Source: Ascochyta rabiei | Lineage: Eukaryota > Ascomycota > Dothideomycetes > Pleosporales > Didymellaceae | NCBI RefSeq assembly: GCF_004011695.2 | Contig: NC_082405.1 | Location: 620,001 to 684,000 of the forward strand | Length of the DNA stretch: 64,000 bases | Direction of reading: 5' to 3' | Shown here: piece by piece, positions 10,230 to 21,950 of the stretch | Position numbering within the stretch: position 1 is the stretch's first letter | Layout: every line of letters begins with the position of its first letter | The notes under the pieces: model-generated | Database searches by the model: none | The model's input: only the letters and a program-made list of their open reading frames with translations | What the model was told of the DNA's origin: nothing | Position numbers and translations under genes: made by a program

Positions 10230-12592
10230 CTACATACGCTCCACAGGACTGAGTCCAAGAACCCGCATGCCGTTGTTCAGCACCTGCCTGGCCGCCACAT
10301 ACAACGCCAGCCGAGGAACGTTGATCTTCTTGTCACCACCAACCACCTGCAGGTGATCGTAACTCGCGCTAACAGCATGTGACATCTTGAACAGATACGT
10401 CAGAACCGTAGTCGGCTCCTGCGTCTTGAACGTGTTGAGGAATGTGTCAGGCCACGACGCGAGTTGTCGGACAAGGTCAACCGCGTGTGGCTCCTGCAGC
10501 TCGCTCAGGTCGACCGTAGCAAAGTCCAGCTTCTCCAACGACGCATCCACAGTGACTGCCTTCCTGTAGATCGAGCACAGACGCGCGTGTGCATACTGCA
10601 GGTACGGCCCCGTGTCTCCCTCAAACGACGTCATGCGGTCCATGTCGAAGTGGTAGTTGTTGATCCTCTTGCCCTTCATATCCTGCACCATGACAGCACT
10701 GATGCCAAGTGTGTCCGATGTCTTTTCGGGATCCTCGACTTGCTCGTACTTGGCCTGGTTACCGCGCATCACTTCGTGCATCTTGTCGCCCACGTCACGG
10801 AGGATGTCGTCGAGGAACTTGGCCGTGCCCTTTCGCGTCGACATGCCGAGCACCATGCCAAAGTTGATGTGCTGGGAGATGGAAGAAATGTCTTTCCAGC
10901 CCATGAGTTCTTCAATCTTGAACAGTTGGGCAAGGTGAAGATCTTGTTGCGAGGCAACGACATACATCAGCTTGCTGGGGAAGAGTTAGCGCGCGTGTGC
11001 AACCAAAGACGTCATTCGAGGCAACCTACTCAGGGTGATACGTCTGCATACGCTCGTACGCGGCACCAACATCACGGGTGAGGTACAGCGATGTGCCGTC
11101 CTTCTTCTGGATGACTGCCTTCCCGAGCTTCTTGGAGTGCTTGGTAAGGTCGACAATGACGGCCCCCTCAGAGTCCTCGCACACCTTCTTCTCCCACATG
11201 ATCTTGACACCAAGGTCCATGCTCTCGTCCTTGATTTGCGACTCGCCGCTGTATACATCGTAGTGGATGTTCAGACGGGCGTACGTCTGCTTGTACTTCT
11301 CGATCGACAGGTCCTGCACTGTGTCAGCTCGTTGCGTATTATGCCCACCTGCTCTTCTCACCCACCCTGAAGCGCTTCCAGATACCAATGGCCTTGGGCT
11401 CGCCGTCAACCATGCCCTTGAAGTATTTCCTAGCCTGCTCATCGATACCCTCGGTCTCGATCTTTGTGATCTCCGCCTCCTTGGCCGAGGTGTCCTTGCC
11501 CTCCTCCTTGTCCTTGGTAACTTCGGTCTTCAGTAGCTTAACCTTGTCCGCCTCTTCCTTCTGAATGTTGCTGACCCTGACGTAGATGTCGTAGAGGTGG
11601 CCAATGGGGTTCTTGACGAGCTCTTCCTCTGAGCCAAAGTAGTCGAAACCAATGGCCAACACACCATATTGCTTGCCCCAGTCACCGAGGTAGTTCAGGC
11701 GAACGACGTCCCAGCCCATGCCCTCGTACAGGTTGGAGAGGAAACCACCGATGATTGTGGATCGCAGGTGGCCAGCGTGGAAGGGCTTGGCGATGTTGGG
11801 CGAGCTGAAGTCGATGACCATCTTCTTCTTCGAACCGTCTTCCTTGAGTCCAAAGCTCTTGTTGAAGCCATAGCTCTGGCCAGCCTTGAAGATCAAGGGC
11901 AGAACAATCGAAGTGAGCGACTCTGGCTTGAAGAAGAAGCCAACGAAAGTGCCGGTGACGACGGGCTTCTTGACTAATGGGCTCTCAGGGAACTTGTCCG
12001 CCAGCTCCTGCGCGTAGGCCTTCAGGTCCTTGCCCTTGAGCCTCAGAGCGGGGACGGCGAGCTGCAGGTCGCCATTCTCGGGCTTCGCTGTCCATGCCAG
12101 TGTGGGGTATATGATCTTCCTGTCTACGCCAGAGACCTCGGCGAGCAGCTCGGTAATGTGGCTGCGGTAGATGTCGAAGGGGTTGAGATCGGGGTAGGTG
12201 TTTGGCTCCTGGGGCACCGACTCAAGGCCGATGCCCTTGAGCGTCTTGCTGAGCTCTTCCATGTTGGGTGCTGGGCGCGTGGACGCGTCGAGACCGGCAA
12301 AAGGACCGAAGGGTCGAGCGTCGATGCGGGAGTAGTAGCGACGGGCTGTACCGGCGTCGTGCAGGCCGCGACCTGGATATGCGCGTGGGGAGGGTTGAAG
12401 GTAGTGGTGAGCGTGCGGGAGAGGCTTTGTGCGCGAGCTAAAACGTGGGGAAGCTGCGGCTGTGGTGGTGGAAGGTGTGACTGTCCGTGGGTGAGTCGAA
12501 GAAAGGAGAGCACAATGAGTCGCCCGCGGCCTACTGAAAGGGTGGGGGAAAGAATGGGAAAGACTGGAAAAGGCGCGAGTAAGAGCACGCAT
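10230..12592 (-). CDS. RRS1: Arginyl-tRNA synthetase, mitochondrial/cytosolic form
   Basis: Three exons, 12592..11366, 11313..11030 and 10974..10230, give 751 aa. The enzyme charges tRNA-Arg with arginine using ATP. It is a class I synthetase: the HIGH-type motif is HAGH at residues 272-275 within PFHAGHLRSTIIGG, and the KMSKS-equivalent is MSTRKGT in the third exon, followed by a helical anticodon-binding domain ending LGLSPVERM. Residues 1-110 are rich in Arg, Ser, Thr and Pro and almost lack acids, like a mitochondrial presequence. An in-frame Met at 111 (MEELSKTLKG) begins the conserved cytosolic-type protein. One gene could therefore supply both compartments through alternative starts; that is inference. 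The introns are 52 and 55 nt. Family assignment is secure. Confidence 0.97.
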
Positions 12593-15500
12593 GCAGAGCA
12601 GAAAACCACAGCGTGTGGGGTCGATTTGCTATGCGTCAGTAGAGGGACGCAGCAAACACGCTAGCCAGAAAAATCTTGGAGGGGCAATGGCGGCGCCAAG
12701 GCGAGGCGGCGCTGTGCAAGGCCGACCGAAGAGACGACAGCTCACGTCTCCAACAGCTTCACCGTCTTGATCATCTCCGTCATTCCCGCTAGCCTTCTGT
12801 GTGCTTCGTCTCCGCCGACCCTTGCCAGTTCGTATCTCTCCTGCAACATGGCAGCATTGTGCTCAACGTGGTCCCGCAAAAGCACACATCGATCCCCCTG
12901 CCATTCATCAACGGTACCACAACCATCTCGTGAAGATGGTTCCATGCTTGACACGACCTGCTTCTCCTACATGCTCTGACAACCGTCGGCTTGCGCTCGT
13001 GCCATGCCCCCTGCAGCCACCACGCAGCGTTGGGCCCCCGCATCTAATCGATCAATTCTCGTATGAGGTACTGGGTTCATTCGCGAATCGAAACAAAAAA
13101 GCAGACACGACGTCCTTGTGCTCTGCATCGCCAGCTTGGCTCTCGGTTGGTCCTCGGAACAGACGTCGTACGGGCTGTCATATCTGCGTGATCCATTAGC
13201 AATCCAAGGTCCATATCTGCCTGTCTCCCTTCTCGAGGGTTGCCTGTGCCCACGCTCCACTGGATGAAGCGGTCTTCTTTCTTTCTTCCTTCCTTCCTCG
13301 TCGACTGCTCCGTGTCTATCGGAGCCGAGGTGTCAAGTAGAAAAGTGCGTGGAGGCAGGTTGGTTGCCCTCTTCTTCAGCCGTGGGCATTGATTGGGGCC
13401 CTCTGTGCGGTGAACATCTGATGACTGAAGCGCTGTCTGCAGCCTTGAAACCTCGACCTTGATCGTGACATATTGATATGGGTGTAGCAAGAGTACGTGG
13501 TGGGAGCGGTTGCTTATGATCTTCTACGACAAAAGACCTTCACTACACTCAACATGTCATCACTGGCTGTAGCTGTGAGTACATTTGGGAAAGGCAAAAA
13601 TAGCAACGCACTGCTCAATGTGGTCATGGGTCTTCTCTCAATTGCACGAGGCAAAGCAAGCATTTGTCGGTGTACACGATGAGCTGTGTCACAATGGCTC
13701 ATGGTCGGAGTGAGGCTAGAGCAAGCATGCAGGCTATCTGAACAGCTGCCTCACGGACAATGTTCCTGCGTGGCAATTCTGTCAGTTGTGTCCAGTCCAG
13801 GCTCGGTCAGTCCGAATCGAGGGGGAAACGCAGAGGGCGCAGTGAGATTGCTACACGAGGCGAAACCGCGCAGTGTCACGCAGGTGGCGAAACCCGCTGT
13901 ATTGCGGCTCTTCGGGTCTATGCTTCCGCGTATCGAGGTTCCATCGTGTTTTCGAACTACGACAAGCTGCATATCGATTTGCTCTTTCGCTAATCGAAGG
14001 ACCGTTGGAATCGTTGGAATCGTCGGAATCCTTCGCTCGCTCGGCAATCGATCTGGTCGTATACGGGCCGACCATGTTACAGGATGATATCAGTAACACA
14101 CACACACGAAGCCTACGTACGTGCAACTGTGAAGTAGCTGTCGCAGGATCCACAACGGGAAACTTGTAGGTATTTGCGCGCAGGGCGTTGGAGGCGTTCC
14201 CTTCGTATTGGAAGGCCACCGCGTGCGTTGCCGGACAGCGGTTTGTGTTACACGGTGCGACGCGCACTCCTCACTCTTTTGAGACACTTTCACGTTGGGC
14301 AGTCCAAGGCTCTGTTCATTGTGACAAGGCGGCGTTCCCAATACCATGGGTTCGAGGAAGCAAAGAAACTAAACGTGGAAGGCACGCAGATCATTCCTGT
14401 GCTCTTGTCCTGAGACACACGCCTTCGCGACGTTTTCAGAAAGCGTACATCGTGATCAAGCAGTACAAGGTGGGCGTCGATAGTTGATGTTCGGCGTCCC
14501 GTTTACGCGGTTGCTGCAGGCTACAGCATTCTCGCGTCTACCTCTACTAGGAAGGTCGCAACACAACTAAATCGATTTTTTCGATTCTGTGGTCAGAGGT
14601 CTCGAGGGTGCGGGTAGCTTGCCGGATCACACACATCATCCGCATCACGTCGGAGCGTGTTTGCGAACAATCGATCCGGGACAAAATCGATACCAAGTGC
14701 TTTGAAACGTCTGGAACGTGGAGCACTCGAGTTAATGCGAAGAAGCTGCAGACGACTGGAACAAGAAGTGAGAAGTGGGACACGAGCTGGACGTCGGCGA
14801 GGTCGCTGACGCACAACGCTGCCTGACAGTAAGAAAAAGCAATGCTCGAGGTGGTAACCCTGTCTATGTGGAGACCTATTACAGGCAATGCAATCCAGTC
14901 GTTCGGTAACCGGCTGTGCGCTCCGCTTCCGCAGAAGCACATGTGCGTCTACAGGCACAGGGATACGAGATCTTGCATCTCCCGTCCAGATCGTGTGCTG
15001 GAGGCGGCAACTGAAAGGCCCCAAATTTCTGCCCCTTGTTCGTGTAGAGATCCTGCAGCTAAAGCGGTGTGGCGTCGGCATGACAGCCAAGTGCGTCTTT
15101 TGCGTCCCGGTGCATCGAGCTGTGATTGTGAGGGTGAGAAGGGCGCTGAAACAGGTTTTTGGATACTACGGCCTTGACGTGGGGTGTTAACCATAACTCG
15201 TCTTAAGTAACGAGCTGTCGATAGAACTGCTGCAGGTGCGGAACAGGTCGCCGACCACATCATCGATACCGAAGGCTACATGAAGTGGACACATAAAGTT
15301 AAGACTGCGAAAGAATGGAGAGTATGTGATCTTGTGGTGTCAAGTGTTGGCTAACGCCCGGTTGTGCAAAAGTTGACCATTTTGCGTAACAACTCTAGTG
15401 TTGCATGACAGGCCCGCCTTTACAGACATTCGGTACTTCCAGTGGCCCTTCGAACAGATAACGTTACCTGCTAAAGAACTTGGCGAAAAAGAAACCATCT

Positions 15501-17581
15501 GCCTTCAGGCCCCATATTTTGATACTTTTCTGCACAATGCCGTCCAACGATCTAGGGTCGGCACGTTGTCAGCGTAGGTATCTAGGATTGCGTAAACAAG
15601 ATCGCGGACATGCTCGGTGACGGTGGGTTCATTGCGGCAAGATGACAAGTACCAGGATCGACGGTGTCAACAGGCACGGGAAATAGTTGAGACCAGGGAT
15701 CATAGTCCTCCACCAGGCGCCAGAGAAGCTTGTGCTTGAGTTCTTTTGATGTATGCCGTTTTGCTTTAGGGACCAATTACATGCTGACCCAGTAGAAGCC
15801 GCATGCGTTGTACAGGATCCCCTGGAACTACAAGAGCCTGGCGCTCGGTATCGGCGGCAGATCTGGCAAACGTGACACCGTGACGATGCTTTGGGACCCG
15901 CCGGATATGTGGGAGCTGCTCAGATCGGTAATCGTGCAGCCACCGCTGCAAGATGATCGGGCACCCGTGCTTAGAGCAGCCGAAGCCAAGGCCGCCTCAT
16001 TTCGTGAGAAGGCGTCGAATTGCGGTAGCGCTCCACCGGCGCTTGATAGAAACGGGGACAACCAGGGCGGTGGCCCGCCATCTGATTCACCCAGGATGCT
16101 GGTGTGGACAGAAGCATGCGGAGGATCTGTCAGAATCAGGAGAATGATGCTGAGGCCAATAGCGGAGGGCGGCACGCCCTGGAAACAGCTGCAACCCATG
16201 CCAGGACAGGCAAGAGCACTTCTCATGCCTGCGATCTGAGCGGACTGTATAAGATGAGCTACTTACCAGCTCCATTATAACCATCATCTGCAAGAAGCAC
16301 CCCACCACCCAAGGTTGAAAAGGATTGGCTCCTCACCCATTGACAACTGAGACAACATCCACCCTTCATCGCTCGCGGTTCACAGCACTCGAGTAGAGTT
16401 CGGTCCATCTGATAGCATAGCATTGAGTGTTGTAGCAGCATTCGTCCACAAGGTACGTCCAAGTAACTCTGTATTTCCGCAGTGGCCGTCAAACTGGTGG
16501 TCCTTTGTATCGTCGTCGATATGCCAGTATACTGTTGAGTCGGTGGACTGCGGGGATTTGAAGCACGAGCATGTCGTCGAGGAAAAGCGTAGTTGATATA
16601 CTAACAAAATCACAAGCGTCACTTGACCGACACAATACTGCCCTATCAAATAGAGCCGAAGAAGCACCCTTTCTCTAGCCTATCATCTACACAGCCGAAC
16701 TTCCACGACACTCCTCCATCCACACTCACGGCTGTTGCTGTTGGTACTGTTGGAATACCCGAGGCTTGCAGCATCTGCGAGATCTTGTGCGACAATCGGA
16801 AAGTGAATACGATCCGGGGCCTTTGAGAGGAAAAAGCAAATCCCAAAGTGAAACGCACAAAGCAAGTGGGGTGTGACGACAGAAGGTAAGCAAATCAAAT
16901 TCGCTTCGGAGCCCATTCCTACCTTCGATTCTGTATCCCTGTCTCTGTCATCCCTGTCTCCACATGGCATGCCGGGCCTCAGCACACTCACGCCCCACGG
17001 TCTCACTCATTCAATGTGCAACACGTTACACTTTGTGTTTGCTTTAGCGCGCGCGCTCTCCCCCTTTCTTTTTCCTTCTCAGCTTCTCTTTCGAGAAAGC
17101 AGAGCGCAGCTTTTGTGTCACCAACCGCGAAACCGTGCACACGGCCCCAGCGGCAATCCCTGTCGCCCCTGCCGTTGTGTCGGGCAAGCAAGAGCACGAC
17201 CTACCAGCGTCAATCACATCGAGGATGAAGACACGCATTAGAAATTCGTCTCTTCGGACGACAACAATCCTTTGTTTCAACGCTACTCCATCAGTCGCCT
17301 TCACAGTGTTTCCCATTTTGTTCTCTCGCCAATCTCCAACGAAGCATCGATGGAACTGAGCACACAGATATGACTTGCGGGTAGAGCTCCGTCTCCTGCT
17401 CACTGTGCCTTCAACGGCCTGCCTGTGTCGTCGTACTGAGGCGTTGAATATCTTTAGCAGTCGCCGCTGTTCGCTTCTTCATTTCCACGTCCCCTCGTCG
17501 TATTCTGCTCCCAGCGATTCTGAACTTACGATCACTCAAAGAAAAACATTTACTGATCCACAGCAGATTTCTCATTGGTAG
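12593..17581. other. 5-kb gene-poor stretch
   Basis: No confident gene over 5 kb. The best candidate is a minus-strand ORF at 12742-12945, listed separately. ORFs at 13077-13490, 14593-15090 and the overlapping pair near 15808-16239 lack motifs. GTTGGAATC-like units repeat at about 14005-14030 and a short CA run lies at 14097-14105. The last few hundred bases before 17582 probably hold the promoter and leader of the velvet-domain gene. Confidence 0.5.
12742..12945 (-). CDS. Possible small helical protein or exon
   Basis: From the ATG at 12945 the frame encodes 67 residues (MEPSSRDG...), with a helix-like stretch NAAMLQERYELARVGGDEAH near the end. Upstream in the same frame only one stop, a TAG at 12967-12969, separates it from another open stretch, and that TAG could be a splice acceptor. 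The end reads CTGGAGAC|GTGAGC, a possible donor. It lies about 150 bp upstream of the ArgRS start on the same strand, so it could also be a spurious ORF in that promoter. No family recognised. Confidence 0.2.
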   Translation of the reverse strand: MEPSSRDGCGTVDEWQGDRCVLLRDHVEHNAAMLQERYELARVGGDEAHRRLAGMTEMIKTVKLLET

Positions 17582-18421
17582 ATGCAAAGAGGTCAAGGGC
17601 GAGGACGACGAAGATATTCACTATCCAACCGGAGCTCATCAGGCAGACGGAACCGATACAACCCACTCTCCACTTCTCAAGGGCGTTCTAGTTCTCACGG
17701 CACTTCTTCGCGGCACAGGCGGTCTCCTTCGGTACTTCGACGATCTGCTCGCATAGCCGAATCACTGACCACAAACACCAACATTACCCACCAAAATTCT
17801 ACCTCCCCCAATCCAATGGCTGACGTCGCAAGACTCCAGGCGGTAGGCGGTGCCGCACGCTCGTCTTCCAGGCATCAGAATGGTCATACTCCCACACCAA
17901 GACGATCACGATCTGGTCACTACTCGAATGATATCCAGTACGCCATGGACTTCATAGTTCAGCCTCCCCGTTCAGCACGTGTTGGCCACACAATACCTGG
18001 GTCAATCATTGTGCGATTACGGACTACCAACACATATCCTGACGACGCTGTTGTAGACTCACCCAACCTCATGGCAGTCGCAGCTCTTGTCCCCGGTCCA
18101 AGTTCCACTGCGTCGTCGGATCCCAATGTCCTAAACACACTCTTAGCTGGCCATCGCATTGACTCGATACACCCCTTCGCCGACGATGAAGCAGATGGCT
18201 CTATCGCTTCCATGGACATGGCCGGCTCTCAAGGTGTTGGTTACATGCGCTTCCCAGATCTCGCCGTCCGTCAAGCAGGTACTTACCGGATACGCATTAC
18301 CCTCCTGCGCTTCGGATCAGCTGTCCAGGTTGTTGACAGCAGCCCTGTTGTAGTTCAGAATGCTGGACCTGCTACAGCATATGCGTCTTACAACGGCAGA
18401 TACCCAGTTGCGTCGTACTGA
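17582..18421 (+). CDS. Divergent velvet-domain protein
   Basis: A single-exon ORF of 279 aa starting at an ATG directly preceded by an in-frame TAG. Residues 1-115 are Arg/Ser-rich and probably disordered. Residues about 118-262 resemble the velvet domain: the opening YAMDFIVQPPRSARVG corresponds to the conserved (L/F)xIxQQPxxAR start, and GYMRFPDLAVRQAGTYRIRI corresponds to the GxFxFxDLxIRxxGxYRLRF block near the end. Velvet proteins (VeA, VelB, VosA, VelC) are fungal NF-kB-fold regulators that link light response, development and secondary metabolism. This copy is short and lacks the conserved Pro-rich PPPIVQL segment, so it is a divergent member and not clearly one of the four classical types. 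Nucleus is the likely site of action. The flanks are gene-poor, so context adds nothing. Confidence 0.7.
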   Translation: MQRGQGRGRRRYSLSNRSSSGRRNRYNPLSTSQGRSSSHGTSSRHRRSPSVLRRSARIAESLTTNTNITHQNSTSPNPMADVARLQAVGGAARSSSRHQNGHTPTPRRSRSGHYSNDIQYAMDFIVQPPRSARVGHTIPGSIIVRLRTTNTYPDDAVVDSPNLMAVAALVPGPSSTASSDPNVLNTLLAGHRIDSIHPFADDEADGSIASMDMAGSQGVGYMRFPDLAVRQAGTYRIRITLLRFGSAVQVVDSSPVVVQNAGPATAYASYNGRYPVASY

Positions 18422-21400
18422 TCTAGGTGCAGCATCATCTAATGTTGTAGAAGCTAAGTGTTGCTATTGGTTTCGGTCTATATTCTTTCCTTTTCGAGCG
18501 AGTTCTGTACAATGTGTGGTTTATACTGAGCTTCGTTGCACATACTGGAAGAGCTTGATGAAACGGATTTTGTTTGAACTGGATCCCGGTTGGAATCGGT
18601 TGCGGCGTTTAATGATAATTCGTATCAGCGGGCTACATGGAGAGGCGCGCACGATGCAACGGACATATGGACATGGGTCTGCATTTACATGCCTGGGGGC
18701 ATATCATATTCTTACAGCAAGTAACAAGGTATTCACTATCCAGCAAATCGACTTAGAGTCGTGCCTTAAACACTCAACCATCTCAGTCCTTGTGCTCCGT
18801 TACGCATGTCAGTCCTCTTGCCAAACCACGTTGCAAAGGCTCAAAAAGCAGAAGCTCCACTAACACACTGTATCGACGATAATCTTGCAATGGTCTTTTG
18901 TAGTGGAGTGTCTGCTAGTATGAATGCAGCTAACAACCCCAGAACACATCGAAGACATCGGACACGATTGCTCTCGTCCGTGGTCGCACAAAGCCCAGCA
19001 ATCTGGACCTCCAAGTCTCGATTTAACCGCGCAAGGGACCAGCAATACTCTGGTTCCGCTGAGTAGACCAGCAGAAACACAGCCCAGAGCTCTGGGCTCA
19101 CATTCATTCAAATACAGCGCCAGTACCATGGTACACAGAGGGAGCAGCCGCAGAGGGAATTTGCCTGGCCCATACGGGGTCAAGCAAGGCCAAGTCCTGG
19201 ATTTGTGTTGTGAGTGTACGCTTTCCTGAAAAGGGAAGGACTGGACCACGAAAACGCAAAGCTGAGAAGTGACAGACTCTGCCTGGTCGCACTTTGAGCC
19301 TTGCCCTCACGTGGCGGGGAAAAGAGGCAGCAGACACCCAGAAGTTTGGACCCCAAAGGGGACGTTCTTTGTTATGCCGCTTAGGAGCGAGACGATAGTC
19401 AGAACGCTGCTTTAGCGCACAGATCAGGGTCTTGTGCTCGACATCGCTAACAAGGAAATAGGAAAATCAGAAAGAAGGATACGACTGAGGCTACTCAACG
19501 AGGAGGATAACATTCTCGGTCCCTGGAGGCATCGCAGCCAAAAACAGCAGTATTTGTACGCACATTTATGTGCTTTCTTAGCCACGTTATATAGGCCTTT
19601 TTCTGCCTTGCAACAAGGGGGATATCGGCATAGTGCAGTCGTTTTATGTATCCGTTCGTGAAACCGAGTGACCACCCGGCATCTAGTTGCTCACTGGAAA
19701 CACTTGCAGAATCCGATATTTACGTCGAAAGTAAGTTTCATAGAAGTAATTGAATCGAAGAAGCATCGTGCTGAACAAGCGTATTCGACCACGCAATCGG
19801 TACGAGAGTTTCCATATCGGACCCGCAAAGAGGCGCTAAACTGGTTTGAAACAGCACCTCGTCAACCGTACAGCGGCTGACTCGGAAAGAAGTTCTCAAT
19901 AGTCTCTTCGCTAATCCGGAACAATGTACGAGCTAAGATGTCCGGCAAGGCTCGACAGCGCTAATCACAGGATGATTTGCATGGGAAGCAACAAGAGGTA
20001 AACGGTACACGAACGACGAACTTCCAGCAGAAGTCTCTCATGGGGGTCCACAGTGCTTATTGGCAGCGTGCAGCAACACTATCGATGCTCGCCGGATAGA
20101 TAATATTGAGACTGAAAATCATGTCGAGCGTCTCGGCTAAATGGGCGAAAGTCATTGCTGTGAACGTGGCTCAGCCTCGATGACAACCAAATGATATGGT
20201 GGAACACGCTGGGCGAGCATTTTGTCAAACGCTGGGGTAATGGCAGCTCTGGATAGCTAAGCTCAGGGGGGCGATCAAGTTCGGAGGTGCGGGCGCTTGA
20301 AGATCGACCGTTCGGAGCGCTAGCTGAGTTGAGCCTCTTCGACCTCGTGCGTCCCACTCTTCTTTGCCTAAGCCGGCCGCTCAGCCTAAGTCCGATTCAG
20401 ATAAGCATCCCAAGTCGGGTGCAGCAGAGCGAACGAGCCTGGATTTCATTTGGCGACTGGTAGCGTTCGTCACTAAACCAGTTGTAGGTAACACATCAGA
20501 CCAGCCGGGTTCTGGATTAGACTTTCTGACCCGTATCTCAGCCTCACCAGTCACTTTTGCGTCAGACCCTGAGCAGCGAGATGACAATCCCAGAAGTCAA
20601 GTCTGCCGCCCTGCGAGCCGTGACACGGCTCAAACTACGATTTCAGCTCGAAGAAATACTCAATGTGTTTCTGCCACTCCCTTGAAGAATCTCATGGCTG
20701 GACACCCACTAGTGACCGCACCAACACCTGGCGCGTGCGTGTTGCTAGTGCTATTGCCGACTCGCCTCAGCTTGGCACGCTGAAAGCGGCAAACCGTGCT
20801 AGAAGAGTGTCACCCGCAGTGTGGTGCACCAGCCTCGGTACCAAAACAAAAAGGCGGCACGAGCAAATGGACCTTAGCAACGGAAAATATTTGGGTGACA
20901 GATCCCGCAGGGACAATATCCGCCCCACGAATTGCATTTGGGTCCCATACGCTTGCCTTGCTGCCTCGCACAGTGGCCGGTCCAGTGCTTCAAATCAAGT
21001 GTTAGATCCGGGATGGACGGAGACCAGCCACAGCTTTGCAGGCGTCTTGTCGCCGGGCAAGCTATGCAATCTGGCTTGGGTCCTCGGCGCCACAGACCAC
21101 TCCATGCTCGAGTCGAGGGCTGCCTCCAGTCTGTGCCTTGCATCCAGATCAGAGCCATTAAGGCTGACGGATTCTTCCGGCGAACCACAGTTCGAACCAC
21201 AAAGAGGCGATCAAGGATCCCTAAAATCATCCCAAAGGCCTCAAACCGTTGTATCGGAGGAATGCCCGGGGAGACATCGAGATCGAAGAGCAAAGCATTC
21301 TCAATCCGTGCAGGCTGTGGACACTGCACCATCAGTATGACGCAGATGTAAAGAATGTCATGATGCAGGGCCCAAAAATAAGCTCTCGGCACTGATCATA

Positions 21401-21950
21401 CTGTGACTGTTCAGGTTATAATCCCTGTGTGCAGAGAGTTGGCCTCGAAGGCAAAAGCTATTGATTTAGCAAACAGCGGATCTCGAGCTACAGGATTAGT
21501 GCGATCTTGAAACTTGAAACAGCAAAGAGGTAGGTTAAAAATACCCCAAGCTCTCGCTTATGGATCCAGCCTTACAGCTAACCGCTCGATAGCATCCCGG
21601 CGGTGCGTTACTGGCGTCCAGACCAGGAGCCTCTGCACGTTGGTGGCTGTGAGTACCTGACTACTTGCCCGATTTGGCCTGTCAGAGATGCACGCTACCC
21701 TACTCGACTACAGCGGAAGCCTACCGGCCACGGTGCAAGTCTAGTGTGCCGACCATATTTGCAATGCGGCAATAGCATCAATATGGAATCACTGCCAGGC
21801 CCCGAGGCACGTTTGAGCTGGCCAGTTGGGTATATAAGGATCACTGAACGCCAGACAGAAATCTCATCACCATCGGTCTCTACACCACAGTCTCTCGCTA
21901 CTACCAGCTTCTACCTTCTTTCACCAGGTTTCACACCTTGATCATTCACT
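18422..21950. other. 3.5-kb gene-poor stretch
   Basis: No confident gene. A 225-codon plus ORF with an ATG at 20663-21340 and a 172-codon ORF on the opposite strand at 20874-21392 overlap. Neither shows a domain or transmembrane pattern, so at most one could be real. The right end is the promoter of the secreted protein gene. Confidence 0.5.
21831..21837 (+). promoter_or_regulatory. TATA box of the secreted protein gene
   Basis: TATATAA stands about 115 bases before the ATG at 21951 and is followed by a pyrimidine-rich leader (CTACCTTCTTTCACC). This is the layout of strongly expressed fungal genes. Inferred from position and sequence only. Confidence 0.6.

Noticed and set aside
15808..16239. 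143-codon plus ORF and 132-codon minus ORF
   Set aside because: Mutually antisense, no motif, no splice context; neither preferred.
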